A stretch of 64,000 nucleotides of DNA from Callorhinus ursinus (GCF_003265705.1 NW_020312785.1:23911102-23975101), one strand, 5' to 3'; shown: positions 25,330-38,766, counted from the stretch's first letter. Numbers and translations are program-made. Notes: generated by a model not told the origin, from the letters alone.

Positions 25330-26960
25330 AAATAAAGTTTTCATTTTATTTTTACTTATTCCTTCTCCAATCCTCTTTCTTTACATAGATCAGAGTTTCT
25401 GACCTATATAATTTTCCTTCTCTCTGAAGAACTTCCTTTAACATTTCTTGCAAGGCAGATCTACTGACAACAGATTTTTCTCAATTTTTGTTTGTCTAAG
25501 AAAATCTTTATTTCTCCTTCACTTTGGAAGGATAATTTTTAGGATACAGAATTCTAGGTTTCTTGGGGATTTTTTGTCTCTCAACATATTAAATATTTCA
25601 CTCCACCGTCTTCTTGCCTGCATGATTCCTGAAAGAAATCAGGTCTAATTCTTATCTTTACTTCTCTATAGAAAAGATCCCCCCACCTTTGACTTCTTTC
25701 AAGATTTTTTTCTTTATCTTTGATTTTCTGTACTTTGAATATGATATGGCTAGGTGTAGTTTTTGTTTGTTTAGTTTTGGTTTTGCATTTATTCTGCTTG
25801 GTGTTTTCTGAGCTTCCTGGATCTGTGATTTAATATCTGACATTAATTTGGGAAATTCTTAGTCATTATTGATTCAAATACTGTTTGTTTGTTTCTTTCT
25901 TTCTCTGGTTTTCCCATTATGCATGCTGTACCTTTTGTAACTGTCCCACAATTCTTGCATATTCTGTTCTTTTTTCCCCCCATTTTTCTCTTTGCTTTTC
26001 AGTTTGGGATGTTTATATTGTTTTATATTCAAGCCTAGAGAGTCTTTCCTCAGCCATGTTCGGTCTATTCATGAGCCCATCAAAATCATTCTTCATTCTG
26101 TTATAATGTATTTTATCTCTAGCATTTAATTATTTCTTAGATTTTTCCATCTCTCTGTTTACAGTACCCATCTGTTCTTGCAAGTTCTCTGTTAGAACTC
26201 TTAGCTATTAATCACAGTTGTTTTACATTTCCAATCTGATAATTCTAGCATCCCTGTTATATCTGATTCTGGTTTTGATGCTTGTCCCATCTCTTCAAAC
26301 TGTTTTTTTTGTTTTTTGTTTTGTTTTGTTTTGGTTTTTTGCCTTTCAGTATGCCTTGTAATTTTTTGTCATAATCAGATATGATGTAAGGGAGTGAAAG
26401 CAACTCGGGTAAATAGGCCTTTAGTAATGTGGTGGTAAGCTGTGGGGGAAGGGAAGCATTGTCTAGTGCAGTGATTAGGTTTCAGTCTTTTGGTGAGCCT
26501 GTGCTCTAGGACTGAACTTCACCAGTACTTCTCAGGGTTTTTTCTCCCCCTTGGGTGGAACAGGAGGGCTGGCAGGGGCTGGAGTTGGGTATTTCCCTTC
26601 ACCCATGTCAGTTAGGCTCTTACATAACTCCAGAAGGTTAGGCTCTGGTAAAATAGCCTCCTCTGAAGGCAGTCCTCTTTAAGAAGAACAGAGTACTCCC
26701 ACTTATTTCAAAAGGGTTCCTTTCCCCCCAACCCTTGCTGGAAGACTGAGGGGATTTTTCTCTCATCTTTTCTGTGGGAACCTGGCCAAGCTCCTGGAGG
26801 TAAATCTTACAACATTGTGGGAGTTCCTCTATGACTGAGTCCCCATGGAGTTTTTAACTGTCAGAGTGTGACTTCATTTCTTCAACAGATTTTAGAAGAG
26901 TTATTGATTTTTTGTTTGGTTTTTTACTTGCCAGGATGGAGTGATAATCTCTAAGCTCCT
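25330..26960 (-). mobile_element. Old L1-type LINE segment, antisense
   Basis: 'cttgcaaggcagatctactgacaac', 'aatctttatttctccttcac', 'acagaattctaggttt', 'tttgattttctgtactttgaatatgatatggctaggtgtag', 'gagcttcctggatctgtg' and later 'taattttttgtcataatcagat' follow, in order, a widespread old L1M sequence seen in antisense. A GTTTT-rich stretch at 26305-26340 interrupts it. The exact subfamily and borders are uncertain. Confidence 0.65.
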
Positions 26961-26969
26961 TACATGCTG

Positions 26970-27635
26970 GACCAAAAACTGGAAGTCAAGCCTTGTTTCC
27001 ATCTACCTCCCCCCTAGCCCCAAGTGCTACACATTGAATATGAAGGAACACTTCGTCTATAGATGTATTTTGAATTTTGTAGATGTTGCAATGAAAGCTT
27101 ATATGTTTAGTTGTTTTCAACTACATATAATAAATATCAATAGTAGTATTTTAAAGATAATATTATGGTAGCTAGGAATTAAATATAGGAGTATTCTGAT
27201 ATTTAATATCCCATAATCATGATTATAAGTTATAAAATTAAAATATTTATCTTTAGTTACAAGGGATAATTTTAGATCATTTAGACAATTCAAAGGCATA
27301 AGCACTTAAATTAATACTTAACCATTAAAAAGCTTCTAAAGCAAAAAAAACACTCAAAATAAAAAGTAAACTAAACACTTGCATTATATTTTTTAAAAGA
27401 ACTTCAAATTCACATAAAAATATTTGCTATATGCCCTTTGATGCCTAACTGGTCTTTCAAGCTTACCACGTCTAAAAAGGGAAATTTTGATTTCCATTCC
27501 CATCACCAATATATATGGATGCCAATAATTATCATTCTCTACCTAATCCTGATAGCCAAAAAGTTGAAGTCATTATTCCCCACCCCACCCCCTGACTTCC
27601 ACATTTCACACATCCATTCAATCATCGGATACTGT
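26970..27635. other. Unique AT-rich intron
   Basis: I see no gene or recognised repeat here. Short frames at 27117-27305 (minus) and 27438-27740 (plus) have no motif, and the latter runs into the L2 element. Confidence 0.5.
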
Positions 27636-27639
27636 TGGT

Positions 27640-28400
27640 TCAATGAGCAAAATACACCTCTACTTCTCTTCAAGTCTGTTGCTACCACCTTTCTCCAAGT
27701 TCCCTGCATCTTAGACCTGGACTATTACAGTAGTGTCTGAACTACTCTCCCTGTTTCTTTGCTGGTCTTTCTCTGGAATCTGTCCTCTAGAAAGCAACCA
27801 GGGTGATTGATTAAGAATATAAATCAGACTTAGTTTTCTACTTAGAACTGTAAATGACTTTCCATTATATTTAGAACACAATGAGCATCCTTTAACACAG
27901 CCTACAACATCCCTCACATCTTTGTCTTAAACCACAATTTGCACCTGTCTTCCCTTTGTTCACACGGGACTTTCTCTTCAAACAATAGACCAAGTTCATT
28001 CTTGCCTCTGCACATAGCACTTTTTATGCCTTAAATTCACTATTCCTGTCTCTTCTGAGCTGGTTTCAACACATCTTCGGTTTTACCTTAAATGTTGCTG
28101 CACTACAAAGTTCTTCCCTGCCCCCTTCACTAGCCCTATCTAATAATCATAGCCTTGGCTTGCACCTAACTTTACTCATATCTTTTTTATTTGTTTGTTT
28201 TAGCACTTGTCATAATCTGAAATTGCTTTGCATATTTTTTTGAATGTATGTTAAGTGTTGTCTCACTCCATTGGAATATAAGCTTCATGAGAACATGGCT
28301 TGAATATCTCAGCTTTTCTTTTTTTCTTTAATTCCTACCATCTAGAACAGTGTTCAATGTATGTTCAATAGATAGTCAATAAATGTGTTTAGTGAGACAC
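27640..28400 (+). repeat. L2 LINE 3' end
   Basis: 'tttccattatatttagaacacaatgagcatcc', 'ctacaacatccctcac', 'tggaatataagcttcatgagaac' and the end 'catctagaacagtgttcaatg...gtcaataaatgtgtttag' follow the L2 3' region in forward orientation over about 750 bases. Confidence 0.75.
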
Positions 28401-28844
28401 AACTTTATTATTTGTGAAATGAATCAATAAATAGAGCACACAAATTTTGAAATGTAAGTAGGATAGATGTTTATTTTTCAAGGTGAATTTCCATACAATA
28501 AAGCTTTCACCTTCCAGAGGACATGGGGATATATTAATGGAAATAACTCCAAAGAGAAGATATGAAGAAAAATTTTAATAAGACTAGCAGTATATACATG
28601 CATAACTCCCAGGACTATTGAGTTCTAACAAAATAAATCTCATTCTGGGGACAAACCTTAAACTTATTTGAAAGTGAGAGGAAAACAAAAGAAAAGACAG
28701 AGGTCCATTTTCCTCAATATAATTATCTTCAGTGTACAAGCCAACAATTAAGTAAGTACAAAAATGATTATCTTTTTGACTATGAGTTCTTAAATTTACT
28801 AGTAAGTTTTTGTTTCTCTCTAGACTCTCTGTTCCCTAGTTGGG

Positions 28845-28985
28845 TATAGTGAAGTGATTAGAGAACTCTGAGTCACTGTTTCCTTCAAACCCTAATTCTA
28901 TCACTTAATAGTTGTACTATTTTGGGCAAATAACCTGAGCCTCAGTTTCCTCACCTATAAAATGGGGATGCTATTAACACGTAAT
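28845..28985 (+). repeat. MIR SINE, 5' and core part
   Basis: 'agtgaagtgattagagaactctgag', 'ctatcacttaatagttgtac', 'gggcaaataacctgagcctcagtttcctcacctataaaatgggg' match MIR in forward orientation. The 3' end merges into the duplicated segment at 28987. Confidence 0.85.
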
Positions 28986-28986
28986 T

Positions 28987-29066
28987 CACAAAAAGCTTGT
29001 GTAGAGAAAACAGTGCTTAGAAAATACACAAAAAGCTTGTGTAGAGAAAATAGTCCTTAGTAAGGA
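28987..29066. repeat. Two-copy tandem duplication, 40-bp period
   Basis: 'cacaaaaagcttgtgtagag' with 'aaaacagtgcttag' at 28987-29020 is repeated at 29027-29060 with only a few changes (cagtgc to tagtcc). The unit overlaps what should be the MIR 3' part, so it probably arose by local slippage inside that repeat. Confidence 0.9.
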
Positions 29067-29106
29067 CCACACAGGTGTTTGTTTTGGGAGGAGATTTTGT
29101 TTGTTT

Positions 29107-29216
29107 TAAGTTTTTATTTAAATTCCAGTTAGTTAACATACAGTCTAATATTAGTTTCCGATGTACAATACAGTGGTACCACACTTCCATACAACACCCG
29201 GTGCTCATCACAACAA
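29107..29216 (-). mobile_element. Carnivore L1 3' terminal fragment, antisense
   Basis: The minus strand reads 'gtgatgagcaccgggtgttg', 'ccactgtattgtacatcgg', 'ctgtatgttaactaactgg' and an A-rich end, which is the terminal part of a carnivore L1 3' UTR. It is strongly 5'-truncated. Confidence 0.7.
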
Positions 29217-30720
29217 TTAGTTGATTGCTTACATCTCTGTTTGAGTAGTAAAATCCTGGACATTCCATGACACTTATTGGCACTTTTTCATAAAGAATCT
29301 CAATTAGATTTAGGGAGCATGGAAGAAAACAAGCAGAAAGAACAATTTGAGGGATTCAGTAAAGGTGGCTGTGTTCCAAATCACTTTCTCCGGAATCCAG
29401 AGGTCATTTTGCTAAGGCAAGCTGCAGATGGACAGATAAACTCTGATTTCCGCATCCTCCTCGAAGTGGTAATTGCGGGCCTTCTAGCCAAAGGCCTCTT
29501 TTAATGAATGAAAGGGAATGAAAAGGTCATCATTTTTCTTAACCTAATCTTCTAGGAGCATTGCTTTCTGAAAATGTCAGGATCCTGAACAAGCTGAAGA
29601 AGCCTCTAGGAGGTTGTAAAAGCATTTACTAATCAGGCAGTGGCATACACTGACCGTCCACCATCACTCACAGCACCCAGTCCCCACAACTGACCTTGAA
29701 CCTGAGGCAGCAGAGACTAAGAGCTGCTGGAGGTTGACAGGTGTCCCCCCAGCCTCTGGAGAGGACCCTTTGCTCCCAGGCTGGCATGAAGATGCGGCTG
29801 TTTCTCTGAAGAACATAGTTTGAAGAGAAGAAAAGTAGCTCAAACTGAAAAAAAATCCCCAATCCCTCCCTCAAATACTGTACAGAAAGGTGAAGCAGTT
29901 CTTCAATTCTCACATAATTATCCAAAACAGGAACTGAGTAAAATCTGTATGCTGTTCAAGAATTTGAAGCACAGATTTGTGGGGCAAATCACACAGAATT
30001 TTTTTAATTTCAACTTCATTCTCTATTATCCTCTACTTTCCACTTTTAATTTTTTACATTTCTCTTTTTGTCTACCATTAAAATATGGGAATGAAAAAAC
30101 TTAATCCAACCTGGAATATCATTCCTGGAGAAATTCCCTCAATCTGAAATCTCAATCTTTTACTATTTAGTCTAGTGTATGTTTTTCTTGACGTAAATAG
30201 ATGGGTTTATATTCATGAATATCCTTGATGCCTTCTCATTCAAATAAAAATAATGAATGTCTAAGATATTTTAATTATTGTGTTAAGCAACAGAGTAAAT
30301 ACAAACTCAACTAAAACAGAGTCCCAAACATTCTGGAACTCACAATCTCATGATAGGCTTGAAGGTCTCAGAGGATCTATCATAGTGCTGAAACACAATG
30401 TAAATGAAAATAAAGTCAGAGCTTTGAGTTGCAGTAAAAGGAGGAATACATGCATAGCTTTGTTTCTATCACTGGAAATAGGGTGAATGAGAAAGAAAAG
30501 CGATAGATAAAAAGGAAGGAAAAGAATGTGGAAGTGTAGAGTAGAGCATGGGGACAGTGAAAAGGGCTAGTGTGGTACAGGGCCGTGTTATTCTCCACTG
30601 TATTTCTACTTTAAAACGAAAAAAGAGCACCATCGTTTTTAACTGAACTGTTGAGAGAAGAAAAATAGTACTGTTTTATCTATTTGCCAAATGCAATGGA
30701 AGGTGTGTTTATCATACCTA
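29217..30720. other. Unique intron, no supported gene
   Basis: Frames at 29277-29504 (plus, 75 codons) and 29668-29925 (minus, 85 codons) have no domain, no consistent splice signals and no match I recognise. The 29300-29800 part is less AT-rich than its surroundings and could be conserved non-coding sequence. Confidence 0.5.
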
Positions 30721-30729
30721 CATTGTATG

Positions 30730-31100
30730 AGAGATCATTCATTCATTCATTCCTTTATTCACGGCATTTAGGCAAAGATGTAACAAGGGATGCATTTGTT
30801 GGGGGGGCAGTCTGGAAGTAAAGGCTTTTCTGAGTGATATTTAAGTTGATATCGGAAGAATGGCATACAACTGTCTGAATGTTTCAGCAGAAGACACAGC
30901 ATGTACAAAGGCCCTGAGTTGGTATTTTCATGGATATAAACAAAAACAGAAGCACTGAAAACAGTAGCATTGAAAAATGAATAAGGGTCCAATCTGGCAA
31001 GGGCCTAATGGTGTAGCTCTCCATAGACCTCTGTAAAAGTTTAGATTGACTTCCAACTGCACTGGCGGGTAATCTAATTTATAGCATTAAAATGTTAGCC
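30730..31100 (-). repeat. L2-related LINE fragment, antisense
   Basis: Starts with 'attcattcattcattcctttattc', then 'gaagacacagcatgtacaaaggccctgag' and 'caatctggcaagggcctaatgg', in the order of an antisense L2-like repeat. Very diverged. Confidence 0.45.
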
Positions 31101-31444
31101 TGGCTGTCATGGGGAGGATGCATGTGTGTTCTCTGAGAGTGGGTAAGCGGTAGCAGTGTTGATATTTTGTGATCCACATCTTACAGGTTTGGAAATCAAA
31201 GTTCAGGAGAAATGATAATTCAGATTCAAGACTTCTCCCTAGTAGAATCAGATGGCATCAAGTAGCTAATAATGCTCCATCACTTTGCCCTCTCTTTACC
31301 AGGGAGCAAATGGTTGGGTCTCCAACAATAAAACTTCAACAGTAGAAACAATAACATGTAATTTTATTTTCTGTTAACTCTGAATATGAGACAGCTAGCC
31401 AAATGCAAGTTCTAACTATGTTTTAAGCTCTTAAAAAAATTATA

Positions 31445-31985
31445 ATTCAAGGAGTCGTCTAAGAGTTGCTGCATGGAGAAGTTAACTTTCCCAAGGATGC
31501 ACAGATACTAACCGGTGAGGCTTGGATTTCGTCTCTGTTCTCTGAATTCAGAGCTCTCATTCTTAACCAAGATTAGAGAACGGAGACCACTATGATATTT
31601 ATGTGTTGGTCTAAAGGCTTATTACAAAAAATGGCAAAAGGCGTAACAACTTGACAAAAATATTAAATTCCTCTTCTAGAAATCTGCTTGTCTGCTGAAT
31701 AGCACTGTTTTATTTCTATAGCTCTTCACAGATTCATTTATTTAAATAAATATATATTGCATAATATATTATTTATACTGGTTATAAATAATATATAAAT
31801 ATAATGAACTAAGTTAACTTACATATCATCACATTTTATCCTTAAAAATTGTCTGCGTGGTATGCATGACAATTGCTGTTTTGTCCCTCTTACTTCTTAA
31901 GAAGCACTCCTGAAGACATAATCAAATATATGCTCCTGAGATAGGCTGGATTTAAAACCCGCTCTAAGTCACACCACTAGTCATT
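31445..31985 (-). repeat. Two MIR relics, antisense
   Basis: 'gaagttaactttcccaaggatgcacagatac...gaggcttggatttcg' (31480-31535) and 'taacttacatatcatcacattttatcc...gctggatttaaaacccgc' (31815-31965) fit reversed MIR. An AT-rich stretch lies between them. The borders are approximate. Confidence 0.5.
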
Positions 31986-31989
31986 CCTT

Positions 31990-32175
31990 ATTTTACTCTC
32001 TGCACAGCATTTATCATCACCCCAAATTATCCTGACTTTAGCAATTTTTTTTCCATTTCCCTCATTAAAATTTAAGGCCAAAGAGATGAGGGACTTTAAT
32101 TGTCTTATTCCCTAGCACCTCAGATTACTTGACACATAAGTGGGTTCGGAGTAAACATTTGTCGGATGACTCGTG
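31990..32175 (+). repeat. L2 LINE 3' terminal fragment
   Basis: 'taaaatttaaggccaaagagatgagggactttaattgtcttattccctagcacc...gacacataagtgggttcggagtaaacatttgtcgg' corresponds to the end of L2, forward. Confidence 0.65.
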
Positions 32176-32779
32176 CTTTAAAACACGCAACACTGATTAA
32201 AAAAATGACAAGCCTGGATTAGAATGAAAATCTTTAGAATCTTTAATGCTTATCCTATCACACTGTGCCATCATTTCAGATCACAGTCATTTGAGATCAT
32301 GTAAAGTCACCAATAAATGAAATGGTATTTTGCATTTCAAAAGCAATTTCAGATAGGTAAATTTTTATTTCAAATTGACTAGTTACACATCTTGGCAACA
32401 GAAGTTGTTTTTTTTCTTCCTTTGTTTTTCTCAGTTGCATTTCACATGAGGGAGATGAGATCAGTCAACACAGTCACTTGAGACTGATCAAAGCATAAAG
32501 TATTGCATAAAACAACTCACATTTAACCTTTGCAAATGAATAAGTAAAGGGAAATTCATGAATTCTTAAAATATTGTCCCTTGATGCGGCTATCAGCCTC
32601 TTTCTGGTTTTAGCATTAATTCTCATGGGCATCTTTTCCATAGGCAGTTTTATTTTTCCTAAGCAATTGGCATTGCCATTGAACTTCGTAGGGGAAAAAA
32701 AAATATATTCCTTATTAATCCTGTAACTAGGCTAAATAACATTTAGAAAATAAACTCTATTTTAATTTTTCCCAAGTTA

Positions 32780-33330
32780 GCTTTAGAGATAAATTCCTTG
32801 AACATTCACGTTAAGGCTGAAAGTTGTTTTTACCCACAATTGATGTCTGCCATCAGTGTCTTTGGCACAAAACTGTGTCAGAAGAATAAAATAGGAACCA
32901 CCTCTCTTTTTTATTTGGTCTCCATTTCCTGTGGTTGAATTCTGTGACAGCTTCCCCAAAGGCGAGGATGAAACTAGACTTAAGTACAGCGCTGCTCGGG
33001 TGTACACATGAGTGCCTCTCAAAGGACACATTGCCTCCCATTGCCAATGATGCATGTGGTTCACAAACAAAGATAGGAGCCTACATCCACATCTCAAACA
33101 CCGTGTGGCACCAGGTCGTGCTGCACAATGCACCAGGGCAGATTTTAAAAGATCCTTTTTTTTCCCTTTTCTTTTGGGCTTGCTTTATTGTTTGCTAAGT
33201 CACATTCTCCAAAGAAAAGAATATAGGATACCTCTTGCAGAAGGAGGGCTAAGCAGTGTGTACAAGTGCATTCAGGTATTTGGGAGGCAAAGTAAATATT
33301 CCCACATTAAGCTGCATTTACTTCTTTGAA
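32780..33330. other. Conserved-looking intronic block with overlapping chance frames
   Basis: Open frames occur on both strands (minus 32783-33133, plus 32935-33198 and 33054-33329). None shows a domain, and frames open on both strands usually reflect low stop density rather than coding. The sequence is not a recognised repeat and is richer in GC than the surrounding intron. Confidence 0.3.
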
Positions 33331-33569
33331 TTAAGATCATTGATAAACAAATACTAAAACTCTGTAAGTCAAGTGCATTAATATCTACAAAGGAAAATTT
33401 TTTTTTCAAAGATAATATGTTTATCCCTTTGCCAAAAATTCCTTAGTGAACCAAACATTTTCTTCCAATATGGCAAGAATAAATGTGTTCCTATCTGGAA
33501 ATGACAATTTTGCTTTCCCAATTTATGGCAATGCTAGGGAAGACCATTCTCTCTTCTCCATTACAGTTG

Positions 33570-33785
33570 AGGACCTAGTATCCTGTGCCAGAGACTGTGC
33601 CTAGCATTTTCATGCATTATCGCATTCACTCCTCCTAATAACCCTTAAAGGCAGGTCCAGATGTTACTCCTATTTTAAGTGAAGAAAAAGACGTTTCAGG
33701 AGGTTAAAAAACTGTCAAAGTTGTACAGCTAGTAAGTGGCAGAGTCAGAACTTGAACGAGAGTCTTATCACCAAACTTGCCTTAC
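33570..33785 (-). repeat. MIR SINE, antisense
   Basis: 'gtgccagagactgtgcctagcattttcatgcattatcgcattcactcctcctaataaccc' then 'gttgtacagctagtaagtggcagagtcagaacttgaac' is a nearly complete reversed MIR. Confidence 0.9.
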
Positions 33786-33799
33786 AGAAATGACTGTGT

Positions 33800-34405
33800 G
33801 AGTCAGGCCTTCCTCATTTCCAAACTGGATTCCGAGTGTTTCTACTACAATCCACCCTTCACTGCACTCTGAGAATTAATAAGCGCACACCTAATAATTT
33901 ACTTCCCAACTTACATGTCTCTGAAATCAATTTTCAGTTTCTCAGCCAGGTATGAAAGGCTCTGGCTCATCTGACAACTTCCAGCCTTTCTAGATGGTCA
34001 CTGACTCCTGAACACCCTTAGTACTAGCTGTAATTACTTACCACCAGCCAGCAAACCACAGACACCTTTATTCCTTTGCCCATACTATTCATATTCCACT
34101 TAACATCCCTTTCAACTTGTGTCCCTGATGGAATTCCATTCATTCTGCCCAGCTCTGCCTTACTACTTCCTTCCTAACCGCCACACGGAATCAATCATTC
34201 TATTCCTCGCCAGTCTGAAGCAGGCTGTAACAACAGCTATTGTAATAATAATGCATTGGCTGGTAAGCTTTTGGTAATTGAAATATCCATGCCTATACAG
34301 TAAACTCTTCAAGTAGAGAGACTTTTTATTCTAGTGTCCCTTTCATTTTTCTTATTGTTACCTAGTAAGTGACCAATAAATGCAAATTGATTGTATGAAA
34401 TAAGT
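33800..34405 (+). repeat. L2 LINE 3' end
   Basis: 'ccaggtatgaaaggctctggctcatctgacaacttcc', 'ccttactacttccttccta', 'cagtaaactcttcaagtagagagact' and the end 'tagtaagtgaccaataaatgcaaattgattg' follow the L2 3' region. Confidence 0.65.
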
Positions 34406-34409
34406 AGTA

Positions 34410-35600
34410 TTCTATTTAAATATACAATTATAAAAAGAAAAAGAAATGTCTTTTGGCAGATTTTTATTTCATTAGTACAGGTTAGCATTATTTCCTTATT
34501 TGGCAGTCATTCCGTTTGGTTAAAGGGTAGAAAATTCATCTATCAAATTAGAAAAAATTCTCTAATTGCCTCTTGAGCAATATTTCTAGTGGGGTGGTCT
34601 GGACAAAAGATACAATGATTGAAAAACATAGGAAAGGCAACTGAATAGAGAAGATAAAATATTAAAAAATGTAAGTTAAAAATTACAGAACCAATTTCTA
34701 TATTTAAGTAGTAAAAATAGTCAGGTTCACAGGTACATACGACTTTCTTGTTTAAACAAAGAAACTGAACTATTGGGGTTGCTGAGCATATACCGATTAG
34801 TGTACCCACAGAGTCCTTGACTTTCTAAGCTTCTTACAATTATTAAGTTCTAATAGTACCACAACCATCTACTTAGAGACAGAAAGCATTATCTAGTTAT
34901 GGATTCATTCAGAGAGCATGCTTTAGACTTTTGTTTACGCTGTTAACTTCAACGGTGGAATGCAACAAATGGCAGACAGAACCCAAAATGTCCATTTCCA
35001 TTATCACCTTTTAAAACTGTGTATATTTTTATGTTTACATGTGGGTTTGTTTTGTTTTGTTTTCTCTCTTTGTTTATTTTTGTTGCTGCTTTTAAGTTAG
35101 GAATAGTGCTCTGGGGATTTTTTTTTTTTTTTTAGCTTTGCCCCTGGATTTTCTCTGCAATGATTTGGTGAACACATACAATTTTTTATGGTCCACCATC
35201 ATTGACAGGCTGGCCCCAAGGCACAGGGTTCTGTGTAACACATCATGGTTTATTGATGAGCAGTGGGAACTAAGGCAGAGTGGTGGATGTGAGCACACCA
35301 GTTACAGAGCCTTGTTTAGAAACCAACTGGGCATTCAGTAATGAGACCATGTGGTCTTGTTTGCAGAACTCAGCTCAGGCCAAAGATCTGTCTAAGGATG
35401 AATTGGAAGGAAAAAAATCAAACAACCATATAGTTCAAGTAGCTTACGCCATCAGCAGCTTCAACGAAGCATTATTTCCTTATCACAGTTTTAGAGTTAT
35501 TTCAGAGAATGTTTAGGAGGAAACCAAGAGTCAATTAACGTCCTTGACTAAGAATTATAAGTGTAAAAAAAAAGAAATATGAATCTACTTTTGCCAGGAT
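34410..35600. other. Unique intron, no feature recognised
   Basis: Contains TTTGT- and T-rich runs near 35047-35135. The frames at 35092-35341 on both strands overlap each other and carry no motif. Confidence 0.5.
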
Positions 35601-35609
35601 AATTTGTCT

Positions 35610-36790
35610 TAAAAAGTAGTTTTACTTATTTGATAAAGTAATATATATGTGTGGTAAAAAATTTAATGATAACATTATGAATGAATAATCTGGGTAACCA
35701 CAAATACAGTAACTGTTGCCTACAGATCCTTTCAGAAATACTCCATGTTTATTTACTTTTTAAAGCACAAGGGCATACAAACACATTTTCTAAATTTCAT
35801 TTGTTTTTTCTTTAACTCTACATTGTGAGTGATTTCTCTATCAGCTCACATCAGTTTACTTAACTGGTTCTTGTTTCCAGTTAATAGACAATGCTAGAAT
35901 GAACATATTTGCATGTAAGTAGTTTGGCAAATATGTGAGGGTATTTTTAGTTTAATTCCAAAAAACGTGAAGTTTAAGTTTAAGTCAAATACTGTATGTC
36001 TTTTACATTTCTACCAAGCCTTTATGAGAATATAAATACTCTTGCCAACAACACTAAAATTTTACTCACATTACAGCTGAAAAATGGAATTTCATTGATG
36101 CTGTAGTTTTGTTGATTCTGAGTAAAATTAAGCATTGTTTCATGTTTTCCCACTATTTGCCTGTTCATGTAGTTGGCAAAATGGTACACTAAATTTCTGT
36201 TTAAGTTATTCATTTGTATGTTAATGACAATATATATCATATAGTGTTACAATACTTACAAATAATGTGTGTAACCTGTATAATACTATTTTATGTGACA
36301 TAGGCTACAATTTTAAAAAATTTTTTTGTATTTTCTTAATTTCTGTAGATATTTTTATTATATTGTAGTGTATCTTAGCAATTTCCTTCAATACTCTGGG
36401 TTTTCTGTGTTTTTCAGAAGGGCAATCTCTACTCTGAGTTATTAACCATGCTGTTTTATTTCTTCTAGACATTTTATTCTCTTCATTGCAATTATTTAAA
36501 AGTTTTGGTCCACTTGAAATGTGTTTTGTAATAAGGACTAAAGTAAGGGTCAGTTTTCTTTTTTTCAAGATATTAAACACCTTGTACCAACACTATTGCA
36601 TGTATAATCTTTCTTTCCCCATGTTTCAAGGGCCATCTTTCTATTTATTGTATTACTCTGTTTATACATGAACCAACTCTACCCTATGCTTATACTATGT
36701 TTAATATGCATTTTTTGCTGCTAATATTTATTTACAATGGAATTCTGGTATTCCAACATGTGGGGTGACATTTTTGGTTGTGAAGATTGT
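35610..36790 (-). mobile_element. Old L1 LINE 3' region, antisense
   Basis: 'gacaatgctagaatgaacatatttgc', 'tttctaccaagcctttatgagaatataaatactcttgccaacaac', 'gcctgttcatgtag', 'ggtccacttgaaatgtgttttgtaa' and 'caccttgtaccaacactattgc' follow an antisense L1M copy from 3' UTR into ORF2. Heavily diverged; all frames are broken. Confidence 0.7.
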
Positions 36791-36799
36791 ACAGAAAGT

Positions 36800-38766
36800 C
36801 TCTATATTTAAGAATTCCGCATCCATGTAATGACTCAAAAATAGGTATTAAATCTAGATTATGTGCCACTCACTTCTTAAGAATGAAGATAAGACATCAA
36901 TGGATGACTAAATTGGCACTGAAAATAAGAAATATTATTGGAATAAATACCATTTCTTCACATCGTTCACTAAAACTGGTATTCTTGTGAAAGACAAAAT
37001 AGAGTATCAATGTACCTAATTTAATATCATAAGATGTAGTTTATTGTCTAAGATCTTATGCAACATAACTATACAACTCTAGTAAGCCATTTGGGCACTA
37101 TGAAACCTAGTTTACTGTTGAATAGAAAAAAATACTCTTAGTCTATCTCCTGGGATCATTGTCAGAACCATAGGTAATAATGTGGACTGAATTTTCAAAG
37201 GGTAAATTACCACTGGAATCATTTCAATTGCTCTTAGAATCATTCTAAATTGTGCAGCCTATCCAATGAAGTTTGTGGCATCAGTAGGGGTCTTCTATGA
37301 GAATCTTCATTTAACCATTATTATCCAGGTTAAATTGTTGTCTAAAGGAGTTTAGGCATCAGGGGCCACTTTCACTTTCTCCAGTTATCTAAAATAGGAT
37401 AGGTGTCTGCTAGATATGCTGGTCCAATAATAAATGCCTAAAGTTAGATCCAATATTTGAAGGAAGCCAAGCTACCATTTAGTGACCAGAACAGTTGTCT
37501 AAGTGACCGGGTCTACTAACTTTATAAGGTTTAATATCGTACTAACTACCAACTTGCAAATCAATATCCTTTATATTCAATCTGTGTCAAGCCCTTCAGT
37601 CAACTTGAGAAAATTCTTCCTATCTAAACATGCCTCCTTTATATTAGAATTATTCTCATGTGTTTGAGTCCAGGAATGGGCACTTGATTCAGGTCTGGTC
37701 ATCAGCTCTGTATTTCTTGACCACAGTGAATAGTTCACAGATGGCTATGTCACCAATCAAAGCCAACTGAACATGCTGAGGCTTTTACTGACTTTTCTGG
37801 AGAAGAAACTATTTATTGTTGTACTTGAATATGAGTGGATAAAAATGATAGATTTACTTGGCAACTCTATAATATCTAAGAAAAAAGATAGCATACAGAA
37901 ATGTCAAGAAATAGGGCACCTTTCCTAAAGACATTTTTTAAAAATCCTGGGATCTAGCCATATGTGATGCAAACTATTCCCTTTTGAGCTTAGATCAGTT
38001 AAGGTCATTTTTACTTACAAAATTCTATGAGGAATTTAGGGTTACTTAGCAATACTGTACATTATACCATGATAATTGTTTGCTCAAGTATTCACATTCA
38101 TAATATTATTCTATGTATTTTTCTTTTGCAAATTAAAAAAAACGTTTACCAGGCAGTATCAACCAGGCATTACATTTTTCCCCCAATAAGGTCTCTTAAT
38201 TAAGATACAGTTTATCAATGCCAATTTTAATTGTTATGTGAGGCTTTAAAATTCCTCTTTTGAAGTAAGGGATTTCTATTTTTTCAAAGATTTTCATTGG
38301 AAGCCAGTGATTATTAGCTCATAAATTTCTCATTAGTATATGCTAGTGTCTTCACATAAAACAGTTCAGAAGCTCAGTATTAATGAAAGGCATATTGTAG
38401 ATTCTATAAACATTTCAAAAACATTGTCAGGAGCATCTTGTGAAGGGAACTGTTGTCTGACTCTAATTGTCAATGTATTGAGATATAAACTTGCAAAATT
38501 TAAATTTGATACACTAGTATCTTGCTGATTTTTACATGATTGCCTAGTCTATTATGTCATGCAACTAGTTGTCCAGATAAACTTTCAGAAACTTCATGTG
38601 ATCATACTACAGTCACAGTGTGGATTGACCAAACCATCAGTGGGAAATATTAAAAGAACAATCACATAATACTTCAAACAAAAGAAAAATTAAGAGTTCT
38701 TGATAATACCAAACTTTCTAGGAAGCTTCATACTTTTAATTAAAAGCAGCCTACTACACATAAGCA

